From Prunella strophiata (lineage: Eukaryota; Chordata; Aves; Passeriformes; Prunellidae): a DNA stretch of 64,000 bases. This document shows positions 36,001 to 49,000 of this stretch, in pieces (within the stretch, counting starts at the first letter, position 1; each line of letters opens with the position of its first letter). Position numbers and translations under genes: made by a program. The notes under the pieces were generated by a model that worked only from the letters and a program-made list of their open reading frames with translations, ran no database searches and was not told the origin of the DNA. The stretch is from contig JAZBQD010000001.1 in assembly GCA_036583965.1 (NCBI GenBank), positions 26,818,597-26,882,596 on the forward strand, in the 5' to 3' direction.

Positions 36001-39000
36001 ACTATTGATTTTTTTAGTGTTACAATTAATGTGCAGCTCAGTTCACACAGATCTAACTTCTCAGGGTGGGGAACAAACCACCAAACCCATCACCCCTAAA
36101 AAAAAAATTATGCTGGAAACTTGAACAAAAGAAAAACACTGTCCAAATTGTAAAATAAAGAAGCCAGTAGTGTTTTCATTCAACCAGTATTAAGAGTATT
36201 TCTTGGTGCTTTTCATCATAAAGAAAATACCTGTCAGTCATCTGCAAATCTTCCTTGATTTTCAGTGCTAAGAGGAAAGGAAACACAAAATATGTTTTGT
36301 TCATCTGCTCTTCACGAGACTTTTCTTCTTTTGATAGATCAGAAGCCTTAGTTGGATTGTTTGTCTTTCTGTTTTGCTGCCACTGCAGAAGTCCTTCTGT
36401 GCTCCTGACAGCCTTCAACTCATTTCTCTGGGTTAGACAAATACCACTCTTGAAGCTGTCTCATAAAGCTGTAGAATTTTTTGTGTGTCTCCCTGTTTAC
36501 ACCCTTTATTGCTTATCATACCTAAGGAACTCATTCCTGTTGGCTCACCCAGGCTATAAATCCAGAGATACCATGAAATTACATTGGGGCTGTTACAGGT
36601 ACAGGTAGGACTACTTCCAGGACAGGAGTCCTTTTCCAAAGAATGGAGGAGTAATTTAGATCAAATCAACGTGGGTAACATGGAAAGCTGGTCCCTGGAA
36701 AGCTGAAGTGTTGGCAAACTCACTGACCTTCAACCTTTGATTGAGACAATCTCCAACACCAGCATGGACTCATGCAGCTACAATTCAATTCCTTTTCAAC
36801 TTGGACAAGCTTTGAATCTGTTTTTAAGTGGGTGAAGTGAATGTCTCTAAGTGGTCCTGGTAGTGGTGGTGAACAAACTCTGAGCTTGTTCTAGTTTGAA
36901 CATCAGTGGAAGTAGGATACAGGCATAGACAGACCCCAAAATTTTCATAGGTGTTACTGCCCAAGTCAGTACAAGTCTGTTGACCTGGCAAATTCTCTGC
37001 TGAATTTGCAGGACCTGTAGTGCACAAGCTGACCTAACCTGGTGTTTATTGAGAGACTACAAATACAGGGTGCCACTTTTAGTGTGTGCAAGGTAAAACA
37101 TTAGATAATGCAATTCAGGAGATTCACACATAAAACAGGCTGGGTGTATGTAACAAGGTTCCTGCTTTCCAGAAAAATCAATGGGAAATTTGCCACTGAC
37201 TTCAGCAGAAGCAGGATTTCACCCAGAGCACGTAATCCCATGTCTGTCAGGGTGTACACCCATGGCAGCTTTGACTGAGAAAGTCTGGAGCTGTGGCAGC
37301 ATGCCAGGTGGGACTGCCTGCAATGATGTGAGCTGGCTACCTCACTAAACACATGCAAAACTTGTTGGGATTTTTTTTAACACACATCAGTTATGTGCCC
37401 TGTCATAAAACAAGTCATTTATTTACTGTTAGCTGGGGGTGGGCTTACCCCATAACATTTTGAAAGAACCACCCCAATTGAGAATAAAAGGTGTTGAAAA
37501 GAGAGCTAATAATCCATAGCCAATTTCTCAGATAAAACTGCCAACAGGTCACTGTGTGCTCAGGAATACACCTCATGCTCTGTAATAATGAGCACAAACA
37601 CCAAACTGGTGACAGAGAAATAGCATTGGCAAATCTACAAACTAAACTGTCTAAATTCATGTATCAATCACAACTGTGGTATAAATATTCTGAGCATGAA
37701 TCTGTCACCACAATTTCTAGATGATTCTTTTGATGGGCTGAGCCACAATTCTGGAATTGAACATCCCTGAACTTTAGAATATTAAAAATTCACATCAATG
37801 TTTCTATAATATATGACACTAATTTTTCCTCAGTTGCAAATTTATGCTTTGGGGCATTTGATGAATTCTGAATACCTGCCAATGTCTGCTTTTCTTTCTT
37901 TCTTCCTATAAAGGAATATTTAGATTGCCCCAAGGCAGCTTTTGGACTGTGGCATGATGCTTTGTTACCTGTTAAAAGGAATGCTCCTAGTTACAGAGAA
38001 CAGTGGAGGAAACTCTTCCATCAGGGACAAAGACGGGCTTCTTCCTTTAAAAGTAATTGCTTGTAGGGCTTAGAGGGTAAAATACTTCATTTTCCACAAG
38101 TCACCAATTATTTGTATGACAATAAGTAGGGGTGGGCAGAAGCTAATTCTAAATGTAAATGAAAACTGCATATAAAAAAGCATTATTGAAATAAGCCCAC
38201 ACTCTGAAAGTGGTCTTTGATTATGGACTAATTCTCTCTCCCTTTTTACAGCTAAAGATGGTTTTCAGAAGGAAAACTCTCTGCCTGCATAAGCTATAAA
38301 AAACTTGGAATGCTTTTATCACTGAGCCCAGGAAACCATAGAAATACATATTTTACTCAAAAAATAGATAGCAGTTCAAATATTTTAACCTTGTCTGAGT
38401 GGTGAGTGGGAATCATGAGTTTCTCTGAAACATTTTTTAAAGTGTATACTCTCCCACTAAAAAGCAGTGATGCTTTCTTTTGAAAATGAAAATACCATCA
38501 AAGGATAAGAACTGCAAATGAGGTGAAAAAGGTGTGTTCCTGGAGCCACTGATAATACTAGCAAATCTTCTGGCAGTGTAAATCTAGATAAGGACATGGC
38601 TTTCAGTGAACCTGTGCTCCAAACACTTTCTGTAAATGTGGCTAAACATACTTCATTATTCTTTTTACTTTTAATTCATTTGGCTGAAGGAATATATTCA
38701 CTCTAGTTTTCCTGGCAGATAAATGCTGTTATTATTGCTGTTTTAAAAGCTGTTCCAGCTAGTAAGAGCTTTTCCTCTAATTAATTAAGATCTCTTATTA
38801 AGCAACGAAGCTCTCAGGTGCAGGTAAAGGGAGAGTGTACAGCTAAGGCTGTAAGCATCAACTACAGAAGTTTAAATGGATGACTGATTCTGCTGCTTAG
38901 AAATATTGGTTGACTTCCTTGCAGAAAGCTGAATTCCAGCTACCCTGCTTGATATTAAAACTCCAGACAGCATCCAGAAAGAGCTGTGAAGAGCTGAACA

Positions 39001-40802
39001 CCTCAGGAAAGGAAAATCTCAGCCTGTCCACCACAGGACACAAGATGCAGTGAAACCTGCTGGAACTGTGCCTCCTTTGTAAGGCTCACATAACTCTGGC
39101 ACCAAAGAATCTCCACCATTCTACAGAATATTAACAATGCTCTGTGCACCTGACATGAACCATTGTTTCGTGCTCCCTTAAATGTCATGGTTTGCACCTG
39201 AGAGATTCAGAGCTAAAGTAAAATTAAAAATTAATTATCCTTTCAAATTGAGCTTGCCTTCCCCAGGTTAGATTCCACATACATCTGAGGAGAACTGTAG
39301 GTTGGAATGATAACATAAACCATATTGCCAAGATCCTTAGCCTCACTAGGTGTGTTAATTCAAAGTAACAAATGCTTCCTCATGCCCTCCCAATTTACAT
39401 GTGAATTTTGTAATCACCTCCAGTTTTCTTAAATATGCTGCTTGCCACAATGAGTATTAAAACCAAATTCTAAAGGAAAAGCATATGAAAGGAAATGACT
39501 ATTGAAGCATTAAGAGACAGTGGTAAGACTGTTCACTGAATTTGCTCAGTAGCTCATCAGCCTCCCCAGAAAGCAGAGTCCAGTGCTCTCAGGAGATATG
39601 TAGGCACTTAAGCACATCAGAATTACACCTTCCATCTAATGAACAGTTTACCTCCTTCTAAATGTCACTCTTGGAGGGAGTAACCAGAAAACATGTCACA
39701 GAAGATAACATCCCTTGTGGACATGAGGCAATAAAGCCATCACTAGGTCCAGGTGGAAAATCATTATTCAGAACATCATAGAATCCCTTCAATTATTTCT
39801 CCATCTGTGAAAATGTTGTCAAGTGTCCCCCAAAGTCTGTAACTGTTCAGTATGCAATGATGGATTTTTAATTTTTTTTTTAATATGATTTTAAAAAGTC
39901 CATTGCTTGAAGGCAAACAGGGAAAATAAAAAGATTGGGCAGCCCCAAATTCTGGTTTTCTAATTGCTTGTTTGAGAGAATATTTAATTTTCTTGCTTCC
40001 ATTTCTTTACATTTCAGAGTTAATTACCCCAAAAGGGTGATTTTGGAATGATAATAAACATTAAGGTTGGTATTCATTGAAAATGTGAAGCACCACCTGA
40101 ATGCTCAGCAGCACCCCTAACACTAAGCACAGAAGAGCTATACACTATATTCAGTGGCCCTGGGAACCTGCTGGAAACAGGTTAGAAATAGAAACTTTCC
40201 ATGGCAGTTAAGTTCAAGTCACTTTTACCAAGTGTTCAGATGGAAGTGTCTGAATGGAAAAGTTCTGCACATCTCAGAATGAGAATGAAACTAGATTTTT
40301 GTGTCTGCTTCAAACCTAGTGGGATCCCAATGGGAGGCTTGTCAGAAAAGCTGATTAGGATAAATGCTCATAAATCATGACTAACCTGGTTGAATTAGCT
40401 CTTCCCTGCAGGCTTGTAAAAAGACAATTTTATCCACTTCTCAGAGAGCCAGCCTAGGAGGCATTTGATATCAGCTTTATAAATCTGTGCTGAAGCACGA
40501 GACAGAACAATGACAGTAGGATAATTATCACCCTAAAATTAGAAATGCAAACTTCCCCCCCCTCCTTGTTGTAAGAGTAATAGTTGACTTTCTCTGCTAT
40601 GTTTGTCAAAGATTTTAAACTCTGCACCTGATAAAGAACCATTGGGCAAGAGCTCAATAGATGAGCAGAGAGAGGTAATTCTGTCTTTAATGGGAAAAAA
40701 GATGATTGTGAAATAGTTGCCATTTGGACATGGTCACTTATTTAATTAACTAGTTTTACTTGCAAGTTGTAGATAAAAATGGGAAAAGGTGAGGATGTAT
40801 TT
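33016..40802. other. Long stretch without recognisable genes or transposons
   Basis: No gene, RNA gene or known repeat family is recognised. It contains a T run at 35586-35605 and a C run near 34494. The stretch 38741-38830 has the homeodomain-type core TAATTAATTAA followed by CAGGTGCAGG, and looks like a candidate enhancer-type conserved block, but this is only a guess without alignment. Confidence 0.5.
35586..35605. repeat. Homopolymer (T)20
   Basis: There are twenty consecutive T followed by AATAG. No adjacent retrotransposon body is recognised. Confidence 0.9.
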
Positions 40803-41115
40803 AGGATGAGATGCATCCCCAGGTGCTAAAGGTGCTGGCTGGTGTCATTACAATGGCACTTTCAATTATCTTTGAAAGGTCACAGTGATCAAAGGAAGCT
40901 CCCTAGGACAGGAAGAAATCAAATGTCATTCCTCTCTTGAAGAAGGGCAAGGAAAAGGATCTGGGGAACTGTCAGGTGGTCAACCACAACTCAATCCCTG
41001 ATGGAGTGAATAGTCCTGGAAACTACTTTTAGACATAAAAAACCAAGCAAGACATTTGGAGTAGTCAGCATGGATTTCTGAAAGGGAATTAATAAGAAAA
41101 CTGAGGTATCTGGTA
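40803..41115 (+). mobile_element. CR1 LINE ORF2 fragment (reverse transcriptase, decayed)
   Basis: The start GGATGAGATGCATCCCCAGG and the following ATTATCTTTGAAAGGTCACA match the CR1 ORF2 region entering the reverse transcriptase. In the frame beginning at 40877 the translation keeps KKGKEKDLGNCQVVN, equivalent to the conserved KKGKKEDPGNYRPVS motif of CR1 reverse transcriptase. The end holds AGTCAGCATGGATTTC, coding for the SQHGF-like motif. The frame is broken by TGA at 40886 (from the Trp codon) and TAG at 40904, and by further drift downstream. This is an internal fragment, truncated at both ends and non-functional. Confidence 0.85.
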
Positions 41116-42193
41116 TCCTTCCTACAGGCTGCTTTAGGAATAAAGGGAGAAAAAATGGAATACTTTACATTAACTGAAAAAAACCCCAAAACCCCAACCC
41201 TACTGTTAGTAGACAACTCAAACCTACAGGAGAATATAATTAAACCACACAAAGTAAGTGCTATCAGAGTAATCACAAAGGTGATGCATCAATGGCAAAA
41301 TTAGCCAGAGTACAGGAGTCCTTTTGCCTTAAGCATGTAATGAAAACCAAAATTAAAGTACTTTAATTGATTTTTGTTTTGAGCAATAACCCTCTCACCC
41401 AGAGACAAATGGCTATTAAAATTAAACCACCATGACCATGATACTGATGCAACTATAGCATGGTCTGTGACTCTGTTCTTCATCCCTAAGAATGCTCACT
41501 GACTCCTTCACAGCCTCAGAACAAGTAAGAGCAGGGTGAGATTAACAGAGAAGAGTCTAGCATGGAAGCTGCTCCCATTATGGAACATATATTTTTTGGT
41601 TGCTCTAAAAGCTATTTGAGAAGGACAAGGAAGGCTTATAGAGTGATCCTTGCTTTGCCAGGCAGAGAATGTGATTTGCACACATATCATTCTAGCAAGA
41701 GAACTCAAAGATTAAATTGTGGCACTTGAATATTTGTCAGTAAAATATTACTCCCAGCAATGCAGGAGCAATTAAAACAGAGTTGCATGGATGAATTTGC
41801 TAAATCCTTCTAAGTCCATTCTTAGTGGCATGAAGCCAGTACTTACCTCCTGAGACTAATTCCTAATTTACAAAGTGAAAAGCATTTTTTATTTGTAGAG
41901 AGTGACCAAATCACCTGCTGGAAAGCCAAACTGTGGAAGAAACCAAGAACCTCTTTGTGAGGAACTGAGTAATGTAATTTGAAAGTGCTACAGTCTGAGC
42001 AGACCTATGAGGACTCTACCTGCCCCTTCCAAAGTCAGTAGCAAAATTCATACCTGCTTCAGTGGTCAGAGGCATTGATCCTCAAGCCACAGAAGCCAGT
42101 GAAGTGTAAGCCATTCAAGAACTTTTAAAAAATTTTTCCATTAGGGTTTTTTTTTTTTAGCCTTCCATTTGTCCTCATTTACAGCTCATAGGA
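41116..42193. other. Non-coding DNA with an A/C-rich tract
   Basis: The tract at 41179-41200 consists of A runs broken by CCCC. Otherwise no gene or known repeat is recognised. Confidence 0.5.
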
Positions 42194-42251
42194 CCATTAT
42201 AAATCCAAGGTTTATAATGGCAAAAAAAAAAGGCAAAAAAAAAAAAAAAAA
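42194..42251. repeat. Perfect hairpin followed by A runs
   Basis: CCATTATAAA (42194-42203) pairs perfectly with TTTATAATGG (42211-42220) around the loop TCCAAGG. It is followed directly by CA10, GGC and A17 (42222-42251). Hairpin plus A tail might suggest a small retroposed RNA, but no larger body is visible. Confidence 0.7.
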
Positions 42252-42889
42252 GATATTTTGCAAATTCTGAAGCAACAGAAATAAAATGGGTTATAGTCTA
42301 AAAAGTGTTGCTACTGTATTTTCTGAAGAGATGCTGGTCAAGAAAGAAGGTACAACAGTAAGACAGAAAGTGACTCCAAAAATGTAATAGCTTACTAGAA
42401 GCTAAAAATACAATAAAAGTATGGTATTTAATCTTAATTACAGCAGTTGTTTTAAATATATTTTCTTCCCATTTGATCAAAAGCATCCACAGAAAAGAAA
42501 TGAGTTATGATATAACCCAAAATAGCCAATTATAATATCTAAGCTGCAGTCATTTAGTTCAATATCACATCTTTTTGAAAGCTCTCCCCAGCCTAGATCT
42601 AGATTACATTTGAAATGTAAAGTTTTTTGATTAAAGTGGGTGATTGTTAACCTCCCACTGCTATACCACTATCAGGGAGTGTTCATCTTATTTAGGATGC
42701 CAAAAGAAAGGGAGCTGCCAATGCCTCTAAAATCTGCAGAAAATGGCACCTTTTAAAAAAAATATAATTAGATAGGGGAGAGAAAGAATAAGAGACTGAA
42801 GTGTCGCCTGATTTTTTAAGTTTCTCTAAAGCCTTCTGATGTTTACATTCTTGTGCAGAACTTTCTCACACACTTTCTGTAAATAACTT
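42252..42889. other. Non-coding DNA, nothing recognised
   Basis: AT-rich sequence without gene or repeat signals that I can support. Confidence 0.5.
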
Positions 42890-43095
42890 ATTGTTTTGCA
42901 TTCCTCTATGGAGGAAGAGCAACTTGATGGACTGTTGAGTTGTCCAGTGGCATTGAGGAGGTGGCACTGTCACCCTCCAATGACACTGGGATCTCAGAAA
43001 ACTATAAGTGGAGTCAGAATTCAATAAACTCTCTCTTTTTGCTCTCTCACACCTTACAAAGAGCTGCTGTCCTGCGTTGTGTCGTTTGTGCGCCA
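42890..43095 (+). mobile_element. Solo LTR fragment of an avian endogenous retrovirus
   Basis: The segment contains GATGGACTGTTGAGTTGTCC, AGTGGCATTGAGGAGGTGGC and CACCCTCCAATGAC, then a TATA-like TATAAG at 43003-43008, AATAAA at 43023-43028 and a T/C-rich CTCTCTCTTTTTGCTCTCTC stretch. The end has GAGCTGCTGTCCTGCG and TTTGTGCGCCACA. The spacing of TATA-like box and polyadenylation signal is that of a short LTR. A homologous copy lies on the minus strand at 60062-60265. The 5' boundary is uncertain and no internal viral sequence adjoins it. Confidence 0.7.
43003..43028 (+). promoter_or_regulatory. TATA-like box and AATAAA signal of the LTR
   Basis: TATAAG at 43003 is followed by AATAAA at 43023. 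Position within the LTR suggests remnants of the core promoter and polyadenylation signal. Function is not shown. Confidence 0.4.
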
Positions 43096-46000
43096 CAGTG
43101 ACACTGGAGGTACATTTATAAATGACAGGATAAAATAAAAAAGGTATTTTATATTAGAAAATGGCAAGGACAAAGTCGTAGGCTTTTTTGATGTTAACTC
43201 CCTCAAGTCCTGTAAAACACAGGCATAACACATTGCCCAGGTTACACAGAGGGCCATGCCCAAACCAAATCCTCCTCAAGGGCAGAGCCAAGACCACTCT
43301 TACATCTGCATCACAAACTTTACTCTTTGCAGCCATTTTCTGCTGGAATGGCACAGGCTAAAAGCAAGAGGCAAGTTACAGGCATGCATTGCTTCATCCT
43401 CCCCCTCCACCCACAGAGCTGCCATCAATAATGGGGTAACACTGCTGCCCTGCTGCAGAAACCACAGCCCCTCCCAGCTGGGGAGCAGCTCCTGAACCTC
43501 CCCACTGCTCAGGGACCTGCTTGTCACCTTCACCCTCCCACTGCTGGACTCTCTGGGTTTGTTGTTTGTTTGTGCAAAGCCACAGTGCAGCTGAAGAACA
43601 CCACACATTAAATTCACACAATGATTAAACAATGGGTGCATCCCACAACTCTGCTGAGAAAGCTACAAGAAGCATTCTCTAAACTGACAGATACACAGCT
43701 GAGAGGGTTCATGAAACATTTTTCTGTGTAGAGTGTAGTAAAAGCAGGCAGTGAACAACCACAGACATCTGAGTCAAGTAACTCCTTCACACCCAAACTG
43801 ACACTATACTGCTAATTTAAAGCTAGAGAAAATAGAGTTAAAACAGCTCTCTGTGTCCTAGAAAGCAAAGAACCTTCAGCTGGTTCACTGTCTTTTTTTT
43901 TTTTTAAACAGCTAGTTCCCAGAGACTTCATAGTTACGGATTGCTTACATAATTGAGTTCAAAATACCTATTTCCAAGCATATGTATAATAAAGCACTTT
44001 TTGGGAAAAGGACGGTCTCTGCAAAAGGAGTTATCAGAGTACAATAGTTGGCAGAAGCCAGTAGTTTGTCCCTGAAAGAGAGGAGATTCAAGGCTCTTGG
44101 ACTTTAGAGCAATGATATTCAGTTGTATTTTAGGATAAACAGAGATACAAAAGTTGGTTATTCATACTAGGAAGTGAAATCACAGAAGAGTAAGGTAGTT
44201 GGTTATCCCTGATAAATTATGTAGCCCAGAACACTTCAGATTTGCTGGCATGATGCCATATAGTATTTATTTGTGTGAGGTTTTGAGAAACAGGAATTTT
44301 GGTGGATATAATAGAGTCTCATGCTTTGTCCTGTTTATCTGGCTGAATTTAATTAATTAGGCTTGCACATCAGTGATATGCTCTCTATTTACTCCCCTTG
44401 CAAATGGAACTCACATGCAGACAATGTAAAATGTGCAGAGCTCAACAACTTGGCTTACTCTTTATATTTAGGCTTCAATAATCTACTATTGCTCTTTGCC
44501 AGACAAGATTGCCCTGCAATGTGTTTATTTAGAAAATAAGTGGCATGAAAGGGGTCATAAAATTGCCTTCATGTGGTCAACAAATATCTCCTTAGCCAAG
44601 GAAATTCCCTCTGCAAACACTTGTATATGAAGCTATGTCCTTATTTTTAATCTGCTCTGCTCTCCTCACACATGGGGATGGTACCTTCATGGGAGGTCAT
44701 ATGAACAGCAGAAAAGGCCTTGCCTCTGTGTAAGCCCTACTCAGCAATAACCAAAATGTCTTTTTACTATTACCCTGTGTTCAGCACAAATCCAAAACAC
44801 AGCCCCATACCAGCCACCACAAGAAAATCAACTGTAACCCAGCCAAATCCAGCCCACCTCAAATAATCTCACAGTTATTTCAAACAAACATTTAAAGATA
44901 GTCATGTGAAAAAGTAAGCAAGAAAATGGGATCATTAAGGACTAAATTTATAAATGCCATTATTCAAAGCAGATTAATAATGTGAAGTAATTTTGGCCAC
45001 CTAGTGGATACCACCTTACTTTAGCATTCACATTCTGAAAATATCAGGTGCACAGCTGCTCTTTGGGTGGACAGCTATTTGTATCTTACTTCAGGACAAA
45101 TCTGGTGTCCATGATGTACAATGGCTATAAGAAACCCTTCCCTTTGCACTAGGGGCCATTTGTTTTACTGATATTTAAACACTGCCTGACTCTATCATGT
45201 GATCATGTGGTGTTTCACAAGGGACTGCATTAGGCCAGCATGCTTTATCTCAAAGAGTTTCATGCTATGCTGCCCTATTTCTGGTTGAAAGTGTTAGATA
45301 TCCATTTATTAAATATTTTGGGAACACACGAAGTTTACTGCTGCTGTTTCATAGTCTAATAATTTTCTTTCTTAACACAGCTAGGAAACCATGAATTAAT
45401 TTCTTTCAGTCACTCTTCTCCAGGCATAGAACAACTCCAATGGCACTGAATTTCAATTTTATCAGGGACAGAAGAGTACCTCAGAGACTAAAAAGTGCTG
45501 AGGTTAGCAGAGCAAATTTATCATGAAAAGCACTTTTACCATGTGAATGCCAGGCAAACTTTGAGTTAGCCACATGGCTGCTGGAGCAATGCAGCTGGCT
45601 TTATTACCAGCAAGCATTCAAAAATCAGCATGTCAGCACTCTTCTTTCTTTCCAGCTCCCCTAGCCTTCAGGGGAGCCTTTACATCAGTCTGAAAAGTGG
45701 GGTTTTCTCTGTGATGAAACTGTAGCAGTAAATTATATCAATTTGCAGTAGCACAGTAGATCTGGAGCAAAGCTGTGGAAGACCTTTCCATTCTGACTTA
45801 AAACCATAGGATGCCATGTTAGTCAATACTGCACAATAGAGTATGGGAAGCACTACAGAAGTGACAGGAGCAGATGTGCATAATTCCCTCAAGCAACATC
45901 TGCATCCCAAGCCTGCTCATTCACAGACCACAGCAGAGAATGTGGCAGTGGTCCCTGAACACATTATTCACCAAGCTGAGTTTTCCCTGCTCACTGGTGG

Positions 46001-49000
46001 TGATTTCTGTTACAAATTACTTGTCATGGTCTCTAAATGGTGTCGCTGTCATAGTGCTGAGATATTGTGAAACTTATCATCAACTCCAGTTGTACACTAG
46101 AACTTCCCTTGCATATAATTTTCTTTTTGTCCTTTGTGTTTGAAAAATGATTGCTGGCCTTAATCTGTTGCATATGGTTCAGCAAAACAAGCTTAATACA
46201 TCAATTAGTCCTGTGAAAACTACCAGTGTTTACATTAAGATTGGCTGCTAACAGAAATTACTGATTTCCCTCTCTGAAAACCAGTACCAGCCTCTAGAGG
46301 AAGTCCTTTTACTACAGCTGAACAAATTCCTGAATGTACAAAGCCTCCCAAGCATGATTTTATTTCTTCAGCATACAGCAGAAACCCCTCATGCCCTGCA
46401 CAGCTGCCTCTCAGCAGTTCATGAGCTGTCACCCTGCAGCTGCCCCAAAGTTCTGCACAATTTTCCATACAAAAGGTAACAAAACCTTTTCTTCTAAAAA
46501 TCCCTACTCAATATACAGGGAAAATAACTCATCCTGTGTCTCAAGAGTCAATTCTCTCTGAGAGGAAATGCATAAACAACTGAAAGTCTCTTCAAAGACA
46601 CCTATTTTGGCCAATAACCTACGACTGGTTAAGTTCAGTCCATATATTGTCCTGCTGATCACTGCAGCAAACAATTTATGGACCTCAATGCACTTACTCA
46701 AGACACCCAGAAATTTTACAATTCCATAAGGAAATACTTGCAAAGATGGAAAAATATGAAAATACAGTATGTTGGGGCTGTGGAACACATAGACATAAAA
46801 ATACAGTGTATCTGTAAATTTTGGCAAGCCTAGAATTCTCCTGGATTATGGCTGCTTTTATCTTAGAGAAAAAAGTGTCAACATTGAAGATGAGACCTTG
46901 ACAAATGTGAGTCCAAAGTATCTCAAATTTTAAACAGCAACTTCTGATTATGGAAAACTAAAAGCAGAACTATATTACATCTGAAAAAACTACTTTTGTA
47001 TTTAGGCTGAAGGCCATCATTCATGTACAAGGATTTTAATTGTCCTTTTTGCTGCATCAATATGTTTAAAAAGGCAGGATTTTCCATTGAGATCCTTTGT
47101 AGATAACTTATTGTCCTCCTCCCACTCAAAAAGATTTTTTTCCTTTATTTTGTTTTCTAATACTTTTTCCCTTCTAACCACCAATGAATCAGAAATCTGA
47201 CCTCCTCCATTACCACAAACAACTGACTTCACATTACATTTCCCAAAACTGGCAAGTCTTTCATTCAAGCCAGTAACTCCCCAAGGAAGAACTCTGACTT
47301 CAGGCAGTAATGGTGGCACATAAGTTCAAAAATCTTGTATGATTTTGTAAGTTCTGCTTCATGTTTCAACGGTCTCAAAGAAGAAATAAGAAAATACCAA
47401 TCATTTATCATTATCTAAACATTCTTTTCCACCATTTCTCTACATAAATTTGGTTTATACCCAACCAGTTGTAACAGGAGCAAAAGACTTTCTGCCATTT
47501 CTGTGCACAAAGAAATCAGATTAATCCTTTTGAAACAAAACATTTTATGTGTGAAGAAAAAAAAAGTATTTATTAGTGATTATACATTAAATACTTTCAT
47601 CAGTCTTAGGTACAATCTATGTTTTTACAAACTTCCTCATCACAACTCTCAAGAGACCTCAGGGTCTACTGAGTGCCTAGATTATAAAAAAATAAAAATA
47701 ATAAAATAAAAAAAAAAATAAAATAAAAAAAAAAAATCAGGGACTTTTGTCCCAGATTTATTTCCTGGCTTTCAATTTCTTTGTTCCAGTTTCAGACATG
47801 CTATGCTCTTGAAATTGCTACTAGCATTATGGTTGTAGCTGGAAATGCCCACAGCTCTATAATCTCATTACACAGCTAACTTCATGGGGCTAAAATGCAG
47901 CTTCAGCCAGTACCTCATCTGTCTTCCACTTGAGAAACTTCTGGAAGCACAATTAAGAACATGGGATTCCCAAAATATCATGAGACTCTGATCCTCTGGG
48001 ATATTAAACCCATGCAAATAACTTTCTGTTCCAAATACATATTGAATATATACTTTATTTCAGAAGAACATCCCATTGCCATTGACTAGCTTTAATTTCT
48101 GGTTTATCTTTCAGAATATTCCACTGTGCAAACAAATACTACAGAAAAGAGTCCTTTGCCTCAGAGGTTTTACCAGTCTGGAAAAAGACATCACAAAGTA
48201 GAAGTTCCATTACAAAATACATGAGGATCTGCTGTTTCCTGAGGAACATGCAGACAGAAACCTCAGCCTTTTCTGCTTTGACAAATGTGTCTCCCATTGG
48301 AACAAGGCTGCAGCCCTGGCTGCTAAAACACTTGAGCAAAATGACATTGCTGTTTTCTGTACACTGCACAGGAGCAAACATGAATCTAACTCACAACATG
48401 TCCTGCTGTGGTCACGTACATGGCATTTGTAAGCCACACAAATCTCTGAAAAGCTTACAGGTACATCAGGTTAACCTCTGGAAGAATTAGTTCAAATCCT
48501 AATTTTGACTAAACTCAAGTTGTCACTGGCTTTTGCCCTACAGAGTCCTATCCAGGCTGGCACAACAATCTGCTGTAAGCTTAGTGTAAAAATGTAGGGA
48601 TGCTACAGACCTGGAGAGATGTGTGTGCAAATTCTGCTGACTAAATTCAACACTAATTTATTATTACCTGGGACCTGTTACAACTATGGTCATTTCTGCA
48701 ATAAAAAGGTCACATGAGAAGTGGAGCACAAGCACAAAAATGAAGGATTTTGTTTTAGCTTTTGTACAGTACAGGATTAAACTACTTCCCTCTTAAAGAC
48801 TTCACCCACTTTAATCCTCCAATTTACAAACATTCCACCAACTTTCAGGTTCACTCCACAATCAGTGTTTGAAAACATATCCATAGAAATAAAAAAATAG
48901 GAAGCTGGAGTTACAAGCTGAGCCCACCTCTTCTCAGTGGTCCTTACCCAATGGAGAAACACATTGTCAAAAAGATTAATTATGCCACAATTATTCAGTC

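Noticed and set aside
39771..39800. CATAGAATCCCTTC resembling a CR1 terminal unit
   Set aside because: No GGTTGGAAGGGACC-type sequence follows it on either strand.
48484..48510. tRNA B-box-like GTTCAAATCC
   Set aside because: No A box, no cloverleaf and no CCA-adjacent acceptor stem could be built around it.
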